Shown: positions 39,087-47,805, counted from the stretch's first letter. The stretch: DNA of 64,000 nt from Muribaculaceae bacterium (GCA_029051525.1 JAIDKG010000099.1:1-64000); one strand, 5' to 3'. Translations and numbers: made by a program. Notes: generated by a model not told the origin, from the letters alone.

Positions 39087-39150
39087 TACTGTATGCGTGC
39101 CCTGCCATCGGATATGATCGGTGCAGGACTGCTATGCCTCTGGCGCCCTA

Positions 39151-39510
39151 TCAGCGAGCCGCCTCCTTCTGGGCCTGCTTCACTTCTGCGGGGAGAGCAG
39201 CGTTAAACTGCTTGAGACCTGCATTCACCTGCTCGCTGAAATCTTTCTCGATTTTTGCAAAAAGCTGGCGGAAGAATTTGCGCTTGGCCACTGAGTACTC
39301 TCTGCGGCTCTCAAACGACTTGGCACCGCGGTCGAAGAAGCGGTTGGCATTGTTTTTTGCCTCCTCCACTGCGAGAAGCACCTTCTGCACAGCCTCTCCT
39401 ACAGCCTCACGGTCGATACCCTCTACATTGTAGTAGGCCACCATCATCTCCTGGGCCACTGATGTGCCGAGCGCATCGGCAAATTTCTTGAATTCTCTTT
39501 TATTGACCAT
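39151..39510 (-). CDS. Small conserved-type helical protein of unknown function
   Basis: I do not recognise a named family. The 119 residues have no signal peptide or membrane segment and are rich in Lys, Ala, Glu and Phe, predicted helical throughout (for example VGEAVQKVLLAVEEAKNNANRFFDRG and REYSVAKRKFFRQLFAKIEKDFSEQVNAGLKQF). Codon use matches its neighbours and it has its own terminator, so it is probably real. It is monocistronic, with a dispersed motif 31 bases upstream of its start. Confidence 0.6.
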   Translation of the reverse strand: MVNKREFKKFADALGTSVAQEMMVAYYNVEGIDREAVGEAVQKVLLAVEEAKNNANRFFDRGAKSFESRREYSVAKRKFFRQLFAKIEKDFSEQVNAGLKQFNAALPAEVKQAQKEAAR

Positions 39511-39540
39511 AACTTCTTTATAATTTTTGAGTTATCTATT

Positions 39541-39559
39541 CTTAGAGCGCATTCCTCAG
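39541..39559 (+). repeat. Copy of dispersed GAGCGCG motif
   Basis: CTTAGAGCGCATTCCTCAG has one change in the core. A nested hairpin (CCTG..CGGCT-GAC-AGCCG..CAGG, 39575-39602) follows. Confidence 0.4.
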
Positions 39560-39672
39560 TATTACCGTAGGCCCCCTGCGAGCGTCGGCTGACAGCCGCA
39601 GGTATCTGCTCTCCTATTTATATAACGGTTTTTAACCAAAAAAGTAAGTGCACATTCTTAAAATATTGCATC

Positions 39673-40383
39673 TCACTCAGGAGCCCCGAGCAGATCGATA
39701 CGCATCGTGAGCAGGTCGATACTTAGCACACACCCCGCGAGCCTGCGCCCCACACCGAGTATATGCTTCAGCGCCTCGGCCGCCTGCACCGATGCGATTG
39801 TAGCTGCAGTGGCACCCATCACACCGAGCACCTCACATGGAAGCATCGAGGGATCGCTCTCCGGCGGCGGGAAGATATCTGCAAAGCTTGGCAAACCATC
39901 GTCACAGCTGCCGCTGATGCACATCACCTGCCCCTTCCAGCCGGCCACTCCGGCTATGCAGCCGGGGCGCCCGATCTCGCGGCATAGGCGGTCGGTCATA
40001 TATTTGGTGGCCGGATTGTCGGTGGCGTCTATGATATAATCATACTGCGATAGAAGCGCAGGTCCATCGGCAGGGCGGATCATACGCCGGTATTCATCCA
40101 CACGTATGCCGGAATTGAGCGCACGCATCCGCTCCGCTATCCGGCTCACCTTCGGCTGACCGGCGTCGGCTTCGGCAAAGAAGAGCTGACGCTGCAGATT
40201 GCTCACATCCACCGTATCGAAATCGGCTATCCCTATACGCCCCACTCCGGCGCCGGCCAGCAGCATAGCCACCTGTCCTCCCAGGGCACCACAACCGATT
40301 ACAAACACGGAGGCGGCCGAGAGTCGCTCCTGACCCTCGGCCCCTATACATGCAATATTTCTTGAATATCTGTTTTTTGTCAT
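39673..40383 (-). CDS. ThiF/MoeB/HesA-family adenylyltransferase
   Basis: This 236-residue E1-like enzyme has the nucleotide-binding motif FVIGCGALGGQVAMLLAGAGVGRIGIADFDTVDVSNLQRQ and the GVAGWKGQV and GATAATIASVQAAEALK segments of the family. Such enzymes adenylate the C-terminal Gly-Gly of ThiS or MoaD. The paired CxxC zinc motifs of MoeB are not visible. The start is 9 bases after the glnA stop, so the two are probably co-transcribed. No thiF lies in the thi cluster at 48.5-55 kb, so this could supply ThiF activity for ThiS, which is inference. Confidence 0.82.
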   Translation of the reverse strand: MTKNRYSRNIACIGAEGQERLSAASVFVIGCGALGGQVAMLLAGAGVGRIGIADFDTVDVSNLQRQLFFAEADAGQPKVSRIAERMRALNSGIRVDEYRRMIRPADGPALLSQYDYIIDATDNPATKYMTDRLCREIGRPGCIAGVAGWKGQVMCISGSCDDGLPSFADIFPPPESDPSMLPCEVLGVMGATAATIASVQAAEALKHILGVGRRLAGCVLSIDLLTMRIDLLGAPE

Positions 40384-40392
40384 TCTATTGTA

Positions 40393-41898
40393 TTAGCCGC
40401 AATGCCAGAACTTGCGCACCACCTCGAGCATCTCTTTCGGATTACCCTCGAGTTTGCGGCGCAGGTTGGCGTCTTTGTGCTTGCGGAGCTTGTTGATGAT
40501 GCCGTCGATCAGCGCGGGCGAGAATACATCGTATTTCTCGAAGTCCTCGCGGTTGGCGGCAAGTGCATCGGCCGATGCCTCGCAGCTGTCGGGGAGCGAC
40601 TTGAGCGATGCGAGCTTCTCTTTATTCTCATCGTTGTGGATGTTGACGCTCACATACATCTCCTCGGCACGCTTCAGTGCATCCTCATGCTCGAAACCGG
40701 TGCGGGCTGCCACCACCATGCCGGCAATGAGCTGATACACATCGGCCGAGCAGTCGGCCGAGCGCAACTCCGCAGTCTGCTTCTGAGGTGCAGACATGCG
40801 CGAATCGCTCTCCAGCGGATTGGCCTGCGAGCACATGTCGATCTTGCCGGTCCAGCCCAGAGGCACGCGCACCAGAACCGAGCGGTTGCGGTCGCCCCAG
40901 CATATCGATGTGGGAGCCTCCTGATGGGGCACGAGGCGGAAGTAGCTTGTGGGCACCTTGTTGCCGAAGGCGGTGATGGCATCGGCATGGTCGAGAATAC
41001 CGGCGATGGCCTTGCGGGCCACGTCGCTCAAGCGGCCGTCGGCATCGGTCATCATATTCTGATCACCCTTCATCACCTTGAAGTGGATGTGCAGGCCGCT
41101 GCCGGCCTTGCCGGCGGTGATCTTCGGTGCGAAGGTCACATCATAGCCCTTGCGGGCTGCCAGACCACGGATAATCCATTTGGCCACCATCAGATTGTCG
41201 GCAGCCTGAATTGCCGGCACGGGGAGGAACTCTATCTCGTTCTGCTCATAGATCTTGTCGTCGAGAGTAAAGTTGCCCACCTCGTTGTGGCCATATTTGA
41301 TCTGACCACCGGCCTGGGCAATCATCGCCATACATTCGGCGCGGAAGTCGCTGAATTTCGAATAGGGAGCCGACTCATGATAACCCTTCTGGTCGGAGGC
41401 GGGGAATATGCCGGGATCGGTAGAAATCACATAGTATTCCAGCTCACCCATAGCATAGAAATCCATGCCGGTCACCTCGTGGAATGACTCCACAGCCTTG
41501 CGCAGAGTGTATTCGGGCGAAGAGTGAAGCGGCTTACCCTCCTTGTCGAAGAAGGATGCGAGCATAGTGAGCGTAGGAATCTCTGCAAAGGGATCCACGA
41601 AAGCTGTGCTGAATCGGGGTATTACATAGAGGTCGCTATTGCCGGCCTCGATGAAGGGGAAGAGTGAAGAGCCGTCCACACGCTCGCCATAGCTGAGGAT
41701 CGAGTCGAGATAGTCGGCATCATTGATTACGAAATTGAGGGTCTTCAGACGATTATCGTCGGCAGGATACATGAAATTGATCATGCGGATACCGTTCTCC
41801 TCCACAAAACGGATGATATCCTCTTTGCGGATCTCTGAAGGCTGCTTCTGCAGATACTGCACCACCTTATTGGGGCAGAGTTTTACTGAGTTGTTCAT
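40393..41898 (-). CDS. glnA: Glutamine synthetase (GSI-like)
   Basis: Glutamine synthetase condenses ammonia with glutamate using ATP. The 501-residue product matches the GSI-sized class, not the 730-residue GSIII also found in Bacteroidales. Visible motifs: GERVDGSSLFPF near the N terminus, GELEYYVIS with metal-binding Glu, GSGLHIHFKVMKG, and NRSVLVRVP. The usual adenylylation-site region is not obvious near the C terminus. Its predicted leader from the promoter at 42234-42264 is about 330 bases and is largely a nine-base repeat array. A ThiF-like gene follows closely. Confidence 0.9.
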   Translation of the reverse strand: MNNSVKLCPNKVVQYLQKQPSEIRKEDIIRFVEENGIRMINFMYPADDNRLKTLNFVINDADYLDSILSYGERVDGSSLFPFIEAGNSDLYVIPRFSTAFVDPFAEIPTLTMLASFFDKEGKPLHSSPEYTLRKAVESFHEVTGMDFYAMGELEYYVISTDPGIFPASDQKGYHESAPYSKFSDFRAECMAMIAQAGGQIKYGHNEVGNFTLDDKIYEQNEIEFLPVPAIQAADNLMVAKWIIRGLAARKGYDVTFAPKITAGKAGSGLHIHFKVMKGDQNMMTDADGRLSDVARKAIAGILDHADAITAFGNKVPTSYFRLVPHQEAPTSICWGDRNRSVLVRVPLGWTGKIDMCSQANPLESDSRMSAPQKQTAELRSADCSADVYQLIAGMVVAARTGFEHEDALKRAEEMYVSVNIHNDENKEKLASLKSLPDSCEASADALAANREDFEKYDVFSPALIDGIINKLRKHKDANLRRKLEGNPKEMLEVVRKFWHCG

Positions 41899-41952
41899 GG
41901 TAGGTATAAATGTAGATTTATGGTATAGATAGTCCCGATGGTCTAATTCCCC

Positions 41953-42178
41953 AAAGCTAAAGCCCTTTAAGCTAAAGCCCTTAAAGCCCCTAAAGCCCTT
42001 AAAGCCCTTAAAGTCCTTAAAGTCCCTAAAGTCCTTAAAGTCCCTAAAGTCCCTAAAGTCCTTAAAGTCCTTAAAGTCCTTAAAGTCTTTAAAGCCCTTA
42101 AAGCCCTTAAAGCCCTTAAAGCCCTTAAAGTCCTTAAAGCCTTAAAGTCCTTAAAGTCCTTAAAGCTCTTAAAGCCTC
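41953..42178 (-). repeat. Array of about 25 nine-base units in the glnA leader
   Basis: Units AAAGCCCTT / AAAGTCCTT / AAAGTCCCT follow one another, with about 25 AAAG motifs almost always 9 bases apart. On the minus strand, which is the glnA transcript, the units read like GGACTTTAA or GGGCTTTAA. The array lies wholly between the predicted start site and the glnA start codon. Confidence 0.9.
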
Positions 42179-42233
42179 CCCCCCGGCCAATAAGCGCCAA
42201 TCGGCTCAAAGCCTCAGCCACTTTGACTCACTG

Positions 42234-42264
42234 CAAATTTACGAAATTTTTTCGATGTGCCAAA
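42234..42264 (-). promoter_or_regulatory. glnA promoter
   Basis: The minus strand reads TTTG (42264-42261), 19 bases, TAAATTTG (42241-42234), a full consensus match. It places the nine-base array inside the transcript. Confidence 0.7.
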
Positions 42265-42358
42265 ACATTTTCCACCATGAATCTGTTCTATTACCAAAGA
42301 AGATAAGAAATCGTTTCATGATGTTAGGTTAGTTCGAAAAATGTATTATAGACACCAC

Positions 42359-42395
42359 TAAAGCTGTTGCTTGTGAAAGTAGCAGCTTTATTTTT
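42359..42395. terminator. Terminator-like hairpin between glnA and rprY
   Basis: TAAAGCTG and CAGCTTTA (plus wobble pairs) are followed by TTTTT on the plus strand and preceded by A-rich sequence. It could end minus-strand transcripts from rprY as well as plus-strand ones. Confidence 0.5.
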
Positions 42396-42442
42396 GCACC
42401 CACCCTATCCGCAGTCGCTCGCGACTCATGGGGGAGAATACA

Positions 42443-42511
42443 AGCGAATCCACCCGGCTTCGAGGTCTGCACTCCGATGGAGTGCTGCCTGTAAGCACGG
42501 ATGGATCCGCT
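42443..42511. repeat. Nested inverted repeat downstream of rprY
   Basis: The outer arms AGCGAATCCA (42443-42452) and TGGATCCGCT (42502-42511) pair with one mismatch. The inner arms GCACTCC-GAT-GGAGTGC (42469-42485) pair perfectly. Two further small palindromes flank it (42413-42426 and 42518-42533). Confidence 0.6.
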
Positions 42512-42556
42512 CAGTGCGATATCGGGAGATATCAGTGGCTATGTCAGTGTCTGGGC

Positions 42557-43267
42557 TTAGTCGGCCGAAGAGGGGCTTTCGGGGGCAATCAGCTTATAGC
42601 CTTTGCCGTGGATATTGATGATTTCGATATCCGGGTCCCCCTTGAGGAGTTTGCGAAGTTTGGTGATATACACGTCCATGCTGCGGGCGTTGAAATAATT
42701 GTCGTCGACCCAGATGGTCTTCAACGCATAGTTGCGCTCCAGCACATCGTTGAGGTGCTCACACAGCAGGGTGAGCAGTTCCGATTCTTTTGTGGTGAGT
42801 TTGGTGGTGGAATCGTTGGCGATAAGCACCTGTTTCTGGGTATCGAAGGTGAATTTACCAAGTTTGTAGACGGTGATTTCTTTGTCGCGCTTACCCTTCA
42901 CACGGCGCAGGATGGCATTGATGCGCACCACCAGCTCCTCCATCGAGAAGGGCTTGGTGATGTAGTCGTCGGCTCCGATCTTGAAGCCTTCGAGCACATC
43001 CTCCTTGATACTCTTGGCGGTGAGGAAGATGATAGGCACCTCGCCGTTGACGTTGCGTATCTCCTGAGCCAAAGTAAACCCATCCTTCTTCGGCATCATC
43101 ACATCGAGCACACAGAGGTCATATTTATTCTTTAGAAATGCCTTGTAACCCTTCTCTCCATCATTGCAGAGATCGGCATTGTAACCCTTCGCCTGCAGAA
43201 ATTCGCGAAGCAGCATCCCGAGGTTCTCGTCATCCTCGCAAAGTAGAATTTTCAGTTTATTATCCAT
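42557..43267 (-). CDS. rprY: OmpR-family response regulator (RprY-like)
   Basis: This is a transcription factor of 236 residues. The receiver domain (1-120) has acidic pocket residues in LLCEDDEN, the phospho-acceptor Asp in CVLDVMMPKKDG (about 56) and Lys in FLTAKS. The winged-helix DNA-binding domain (about 135-228) ends with SMDVYITKLRKLLKGDPDIEIINIHGKGYKL. Together with the kinase gene 199 bases upstream on the same strand it resembles Bacteroides RprXY, a pair reported to affect outer-membrane and stress-related genes. The regulon here is unknown. Confidence 0.9.
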   Translation of the reverse strand: MDNKLKILLCEDDENLGMLLREFLQAKGYNADLCNDGEKGYKAFLKNKYDLCVLDVMMPKKDGFTLAQEIRNVNGEVPIIFLTAKSIKEDVLEGFKIGADDYITKPFSMEELVVRINAILRRVKGKRDKEITVYKLGKFTFDTQKQVLIANDSTTKLTTKESELLTLLCEHLNDVLERNYALKTIWVDDNYFNARSMDVYITKLRKLLKGDPDIEIINIHGKGYKLIAPESPSSAD

Positions 43268-43300
43268 AGTATCTATATCTTTTTTCTGGTTTGGTAATCC

Positions 43301-43325
43301 CCGCCGGTCGGCGCCCGACGGGCGG
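43301..43325 (-). other. Hairpin between the kinase and regulator genes
   Basis: CCGCCGGTCGG and CCGACGGGCGG pair with one mismatch and a tight loop. A second inverted repeat GAGGAG/CTCCTC lies a few bases away (about 43338-43361). Both lie in the rprX-rprY spacer and may stabilise or attenuate the transcript. Confidence 0.5.
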
Positions 43326-43466
43326 AATTTTGCACCGAGGAGGGAGAGGGTTCACTCCTCTCTGTATATTTTAACGCTTTAACGTGTGTTAAGTTTGGTG
43401 AAAACCCACACTTCTGCATCTTTTTTCACCCTTTCACACCACTTTCAGGCGCATTTTTAACCTAAG

Positions 43467-44978
43467 TTACTCTTCCGCCGCATCTGTGTCGGGGTCGGGA
43501 TCGGCCAGAGGTAATTTGATGATAAACTCACTCCATTTGCCGAAGTCGCTCTCCACAGTGATGGTGCCTCCGAATATCGACACCATCTTCTTCACATAGG
43601 CCAAACCGAGTCCGAAGCCTTTCACATCGTGGCGATTGCCGGTGGGCACACGATAGAATTTCTCGAATATCCGCTTGAGGTCCTCTTTGCGGAGTCCGAT
43701 GCCGTTGTCGCGGATTCGGATTTCGAGTTGGTTATGGGCCACATTGCGGGTACTCACCTTAAGCTCGGGAGCGGTATCGGGCTTCATGTATTTCAGGGCG
43801 TTGTCGAGCAGGTTGAAGATCACATTGGTGAAGTGCATCTCATCGAGCCGCACATCAGCATCGATGGCATCCAGAGCCACCTCAATGCGGCCGCCATCCT
43901 TTTCAGCCTTGATTTTCTGGGTATTGGCGATATTGTAGATTATATTGTTGACATTGACCACAGTGAATTTCAGGGCCGATCCTCCCGCATCGTCATAGAC
44001 CGACATCTGGAGCACCTTCTCCACCTGGAATCTGAGTCGCTTCGACTCCTCGCCTATCACATTGGCAAGGTGCTTGAGCGAATTTGGAGACTTCCTCACC
44101 GAGTCATCATCGAGCATCTGAGCGGCAAGCGATATTGTGGATATCGGGGTCTTGAATTCGTGGGTCATATTGTTGATGAAATCCGTTTTCATCTCGGAGA
44201 GCTTCTTCTGGCGGAATATCAATATCACCGTGTAGAGAAATATCACAAGCAGTATCACGGTAAATGCCAGAGTGGGGATGATGAATCTCACCGATGAGAA
44301 GATATAGGAATCGCGTGTGGGGAATTCCACTACAAGACGGTAATTGGCTCCTGCATTGGGGAAGAGCACTGCCGAATAGGCGGGCACATCGGTGCTGGTC
44401 ACGAAGCCGCGGGTCTGATAGGCATAATGACCATAGGCATCGGTCACTCCGAAGGTGAAGGGGATTGTCACACCATTGCCGGCGAGCTCATCACGCAGAT
44501 AGCGGCGCACCTCTACCGAGTCGGCACGCTCCAGCAGCGGACGCGTAGGAGCCTCGCGCAATATATTGAGGATTATCTCATTGAGCAATCCCTTCTGGTA
44601 TTGATATTGGCGGCGCAGGGTGGTCTGAAGCTGCTGATAACTCTCCGACACTCCGGTTGTGGCCGATGGATAGCTGATTTTATTATTGTGAGAGGGTGAG
44701 GCGGCGGCGAGAAGAGTCTCGCTCGACACCTGATTCTCATCAATATATGAGTCCCCCTCCGAGGCATCGAGCATACGCACATCCTCCTCAAGGTAATGAA
44801 GAGTCTCGCGGCGCTGCAGCATCTCGGCTGTGGCATGGAGCGAGCGCATCACATTTTCGGAAAATTGCGCCTCGCGCATCTTCACCATATTCTCCAGATA
44901 CATAATCTGAAAATATAGTAAAGACCCGAAGGTAATGGCCATGACAGCCGTAAGAAGCCATATAAGTGATTTTTTCAT
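43467..44978 (-). CDS. rprX: Sensor histidine kinase (RprX-like)
   Basis: This inner-membrane sensor starts at MKKSLIWLLTAV, preferred to the ORF start 7 codons upstream, and has 503 residues. The first transmembrane helix spans about 5-25, then a periplasmic sensing region of about 220 residues of unknown ligand, then a second helix (TLAFTVILLVIFLYTVILIF). The HisKA box is NNMTHEFKTPISTISLAAQML. The HATPase domain shows NLLDNALKYM (N box), RDNGIGL (G1) and KGFGLGLAYVKKM (G2). It lies upstream of the regulator on the same strand. Confidence 0.9.
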   Translation of the reverse strand: MKKSLIWLLTAVMAITFGSLLYFQIMYLENMVKMREAQFSENVMRSLHATAEMLQRRETLHYLEEDVRMLDASEGDSYIDENQVSSETLLAAASPSHNNKISYPSATTGVSESYQQLQTTLRRQYQYQKGLLNEIILNILREAPTRPLLERADSVEVRRYLRDELAGNGVTIPFTFGVTDAYGHYAYQTRGFVTSTDVPAYSAVLFPNAGANYRLVVEFPTRDSYIFSSVRFIIPTLAFTVILLVIFLYTVILIFRQKKLSEMKTDFINNMTHEFKTPISTISLAAQMLDDDSVRKSPNSLKHLANVIGEESKRLRFQVEKVLQMSVYDDAGGSALKFTVVNVNNIIYNIANTQKIKAEKDGGRIEVALDAIDADVRLDEMHFTNVIFNLLDNALKYMKPDTAPELKVSTRNVAHNQLEIRIRDNGIGLRKEDLKRIFEKFYRVPTGNRHDVKGFGLGLAYVKKMVSIFGGTITVESDFGKWSEFIIKLPLADPDPDTDAAEE

Positions 44979-45171
44979 TTCTTTTTCAGATAGTTGCATT
45001 CTCCTCGCAGAGAAAATATGCTTGATTCACTCTGCCGAAACCGGCGGAATATGCCGACCTCATCCGGGTATTCACCATTTTTAACAAACATCCACCCTAT
45101 TGGTTTAAACGAAATTTTACCATTTTTCATACATCTCCCTTGTATTTAGACCGCGTTTCAACCCTTTCTTG

Positions 45172-45203
45172 TTTGGTTCGCTGAAATTTATGTAGTAATT
45201 TTG
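45172..45203 (+). promoter_or_regulatory. Promoter of the clostripain-like gene
   Basis: TTTG (45172-45175), 20 bases, TAATTTTG (45196-45203) is a full consensus match. Transcription near 45210 makes the ORF start at 45223 nearly leaderless, favouring a later ATG. Confidence 0.7.
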
Positions 45204-45258
45204 TGTTTTAAAGCGTGCTCTCATGGTGCGCATATCATCATTACGCTTGATATTATTT

Positions 45259-46521
45259 ATGACTGATTATAAGCTTTCGTTTCCCTCTCTCCTCCCCCGC
45301 GCCAGCCGGATGCTGAAGAGATTCCCTCTTGCGGCAGCGGCTGCCTTTACGATTCTGCTCCCGGCATGTAGCGATGATCCGAAGCCTGCTCCTGATCCGA
45401 ATCCCTCTGAGGATGCCACATCGATTTTACTCTATGCCGTGGCATCCAATAATCTGCACTATGACCTGCAGGACGACCTCGCCGAACTCTATTCGGGCAT
45501 GGAGCAGTCTAAGCCGGGTGAGGCCGATGTGTGGATCTATTCGCTTGATCTGAAGGAACTCCCCTCTCTGCGCCATGTGGTGCGACAGGCAGACGGGTCT
45601 TACTCTGCGACTGTGGTCAAGCAGTACGACCGCTCGCAGTATTCCACCGACCCGGAACGCATATCGCAGGTGATCAGTGATTACACCGCCCTTTCCCCCG
45701 CCGCGCAACGCGGCATCATCTTCTGGAGCCACGCCACCGGATGGCAGCCCGATTTCAACGACCATGTGGTGCCGGAGAGTTCTGAAAACCGCCGCCCGCA
45801 ATCTGCCTACAATGCGGGACAGGTGAATTATTCCTATGGAGCCGACCAATATCTGGGCACCACCGACTCATGCGATATCATCGAACTCAACGAAGCCATC
45901 CCCTCCGGGACTTTCGATTTCATCTGGTTCGACTGCTGCTATATGTCGTCGATCGAGGTGATATATCAGTTGCGTGATAAAGCCTCGCATATCGTGGCCT
46001 ATCCCACTGAGGTGGCCTCTGAGGGTATGCCTTATAACCTTACCATCCCATATCTGGCTCGACGCGACTACGACCTCACCGGAGCAGCCTCGGCAATGTC
46101 GCAGTATTTCCTTGACCGCAGCCAGGTGGTGACAATCGCTGTGATCGACACCTCTCACCTGCCGGAGCTTGCGCGCGTGGCTGAGACTGCCGTGGGTGGC
46201 CAACGCCTTTCGATGGTGAAACTGCAGCGGTATTCGCGTTCTCCCAACGGGCCATTCTTAGATTTCGGCCAGTACACCCGCACCTGGGGCGCCAACCGAC
46301 CTGATGCCGGGTGGGATGAAGCTGCATTTACCCGGGCTCTCGACGCTACGGTAATCTATAAGGCAGCCTCTGATTATGGATTTGACGGACGCACCATACT
46401 CCCTGAGAATTTCAGCGGCATTTCCTGCCATTATTTCTACGATGATGAGTCGGAGAAGGCTGAATATTACAAGAAGCTCGACTGGTTTAAGGTCGTATAT
46501 CCCAGATATACTGAAGATTGA
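45259..46521 (+). CDS. Clostripain-family (C11-like) cysteine peptidase, lipoprotein
   Basis: The product is an exported protein of about 420 residues with a lipobox (LLPAC; ...AAAAAFTILLPACSDD). The start is uncertain: MTDYKLSF at 45259 has AT-rich sequence before it, while MLKRFPLA at 45310 gives the most typical lipoprotein signal. The catalytic dyad of clan CD is visible: His in GIIFWSHATGW and Cys in IWFDCCYMSSIEVIYQL. C11 peptidases cleave after Arg or Lys. As in many Bacteroidales members the internal self-processing site cannot be located by eye. It has its own promoter. Confidence 0.82.
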   Translation: MTDYKLSFPSLLPRASRMLKRFPLAAAAAFTILLPACSDDPKPAPDPNPSEDATSILLYAVASNNLHYDLQDDLAELYSGMEQSKPGEADVWIYSLDLKELPSLRHVVRQADGSYSATVVKQYDRSQYSTDPERISQVISDYTALSPAAQRGIIFWSHATGWQPDFNDHVVPESSENRRPQSAYNAGQVNYSYGADQYLGTTDSCDIIELNEAIPSGTFDFIWFDCCYMSSIEVIYQLRDKASHIVAYPTEVASEGMPYNLTIPYLARRDYDLTGAASAMSQYFLDRSQVVTIAVIDTSHLPELARVAETAVGGQRLSMVKLQRYSRSPNGPFLDFGQYTRTWGANRPDAGWDEAAFTRALDATVIYKAASDYGFDGRTILPENFSGISCHYFYDDESEKAEYYKKLDWFKVVYPRYTED

Positions 46522-46597
46522 CCGCCTCGCCACTTGCCAGATGTGGTAAGCGTGGCAAGCAACTATTATATAATCTGCAATTAATCCGACACTTAAT

Positions 46598-47758
46598 ATG
46601 ATTCAGACCAACGATCTGCCGATAGTACCTCTCCCCGACACCCCGGAATCGGAGAAAGCCGCTTTTGAGGCTTTCAAGGGGCTTTCGCTCGACGATACGC
46701 TCACCAAGATAGCCAACAGCATGGTGGATTTCGCATTCAAACTGCTGATTGCCATCCTGGTATTCTACGTGGGACGCTTTATAATCCGCAAACTTTATGC
46801 CATGGTGCATAAGCTGATGATCGGGCGTCATGTCGACCCTTCACTCACCACTTTCGTGCTCTCTCTGGTGAGGATGGTGCTCTATTTCATACTGATTATC
46901 ACGATTGTAGGTATTATCGGCCTGGAGACGAGCTCTTTCCTGGCTCTCTTCGCCTCGGCCGGTGTGGCTATCGGTATGGCTCTGAGCGGCACTCTCCAGA
47001 ATTTCGCCGGTGGTGTGCTGATTCTCCTTCTCAAGCCTTATCGTGTGGGTGATTACATTGAGGCTCAGGGATATGCCGGCACAGTGGGTGAGATTCAGAT
47101 TTTCCATACTGTTATCAATACCCCCGACAATAAGAGAATCATTATCCCCAACGGCGGACTCTCCACGGGGTCGATCAATAACTATTCCACCGAGAATTAC
47201 CGACGTGTGGACTGGACCATCTCCCTCTCTTATGATACCGATTTCAATGCCGCACGCGAGGCGATCATCAATCTCCTTCTGGCCGACGACCGTGTGGTGG
47301 TAAAATATGTGGAAGATGATATTGCCAAACGCGGACTTGCCGCCGAAGTGGCCCGTGAGGCGGAACGGAAAGAGGCTCTCGAGCATGGCGACACTCTCCC
47401 TGAGGAGGAGGATCTATCAGCTCCCACCACATGGTGGGGCCGGCTCACCGAGTCGCACCGCCATAAGAAGCGCCGCATGGCCAAGGCTCTTAAGGAGAAT
47501 CCTGCTCTCAGTCCTACAGCACAGCAGCGAGTGGACCGTGCCCCCTTTGTGGGACTCAATGAGATGGCCGACAGCAGAATCAATCTCACAGTGCGCGCAT
47601 GGACCCATAGCTCCAACTATTGGGGACTCTTCTACGATATGAATGCCACATTCTTCTCGCGCCTGCCGGAGATGGGCTTCTCATTCCCGTTTCCTCAGCT
47701 GGATGTGCATCTGGATGCAGCCTCTGCACCTACCGATGCCAAGAGTTCCTCTCTCTGA
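46598..47758 (+). CDS. mscS: MscS-family mechanosensitive channel with insertion
   Basis: This 386-residue inner-membrane channel opens under membrane tension to release solutes. Helices occur at about 42-62, 85-108 and 112-140. The pore helix reads ASAGVAIGMALSGTLQNFAGGVLILLLKPY, followed by the beta domain (VGDYIEAQGYAGTVGEIQIFHTVI). Compared with E. coli MscS (286 residues), about 75 extra residues, charged and with KKRRMAK, interrupt the C-terminal domain between VVVKYVEDD and PFVGLNEMADSRINL. It is the first gene of a tight plus-strand run into plsC and thiD. Confidence 0.9.
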   Translation: MIQTNDLPIVPLPDTPESEKAAFEAFKGLSLDDTLTKIANSMVDFAFKLLIAILVFYVGRFIIRKLYAMVHKLMIGRHVDPSLTTFVLSLVRMVLYFILIITIVGIIGLETSSFLALFASAGVAIGMALSGTLQNFAGGVLILLLKPYRVGDYIEAQGYAGTVGEIQIFHTVINTPDNKRIIIPNGGLSTGSINNYSTENYRRVDWTISLSYDTDFNAAREAIINLLLADDRVVVKYVEDDIAKRGLAAEVAREAERKEALEHGDTLPEEEDLSAPTTWWGRLTESHRHKKRRMAKALKENPALSPTAQQRVDRAPFVGLNEMADSRINLTVRAWTHSSNYWGLFYDMNATFFSRLPEMGFSFPFPQLDVHLDAASAPTDAKSSSL

Positions 47759-47805
47759 AACTCAAAATGTTACCAACCCAAAAATCATACCTCGTTTAGA
47801 CACCG

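Larger units (their letters stand above)
41899..42556. other. Intergenic region, 658 bases, glnA / rprY
   Basis: From left to right it holds the nine-base array, the glnA promoter, a terminator-like hairpin and a nested GC-rich inverted-repeat element, each listed separately. The ORFs called here are low-complexity or hairpin artefacts. Confidence 0.6.

Noticed and set aside
41967-42221. 84-aa minus-strand ORF of ALR/TLR repeats
   Set aside because: It is translation of the nine-base array in the glnA leader and has no separate start context.
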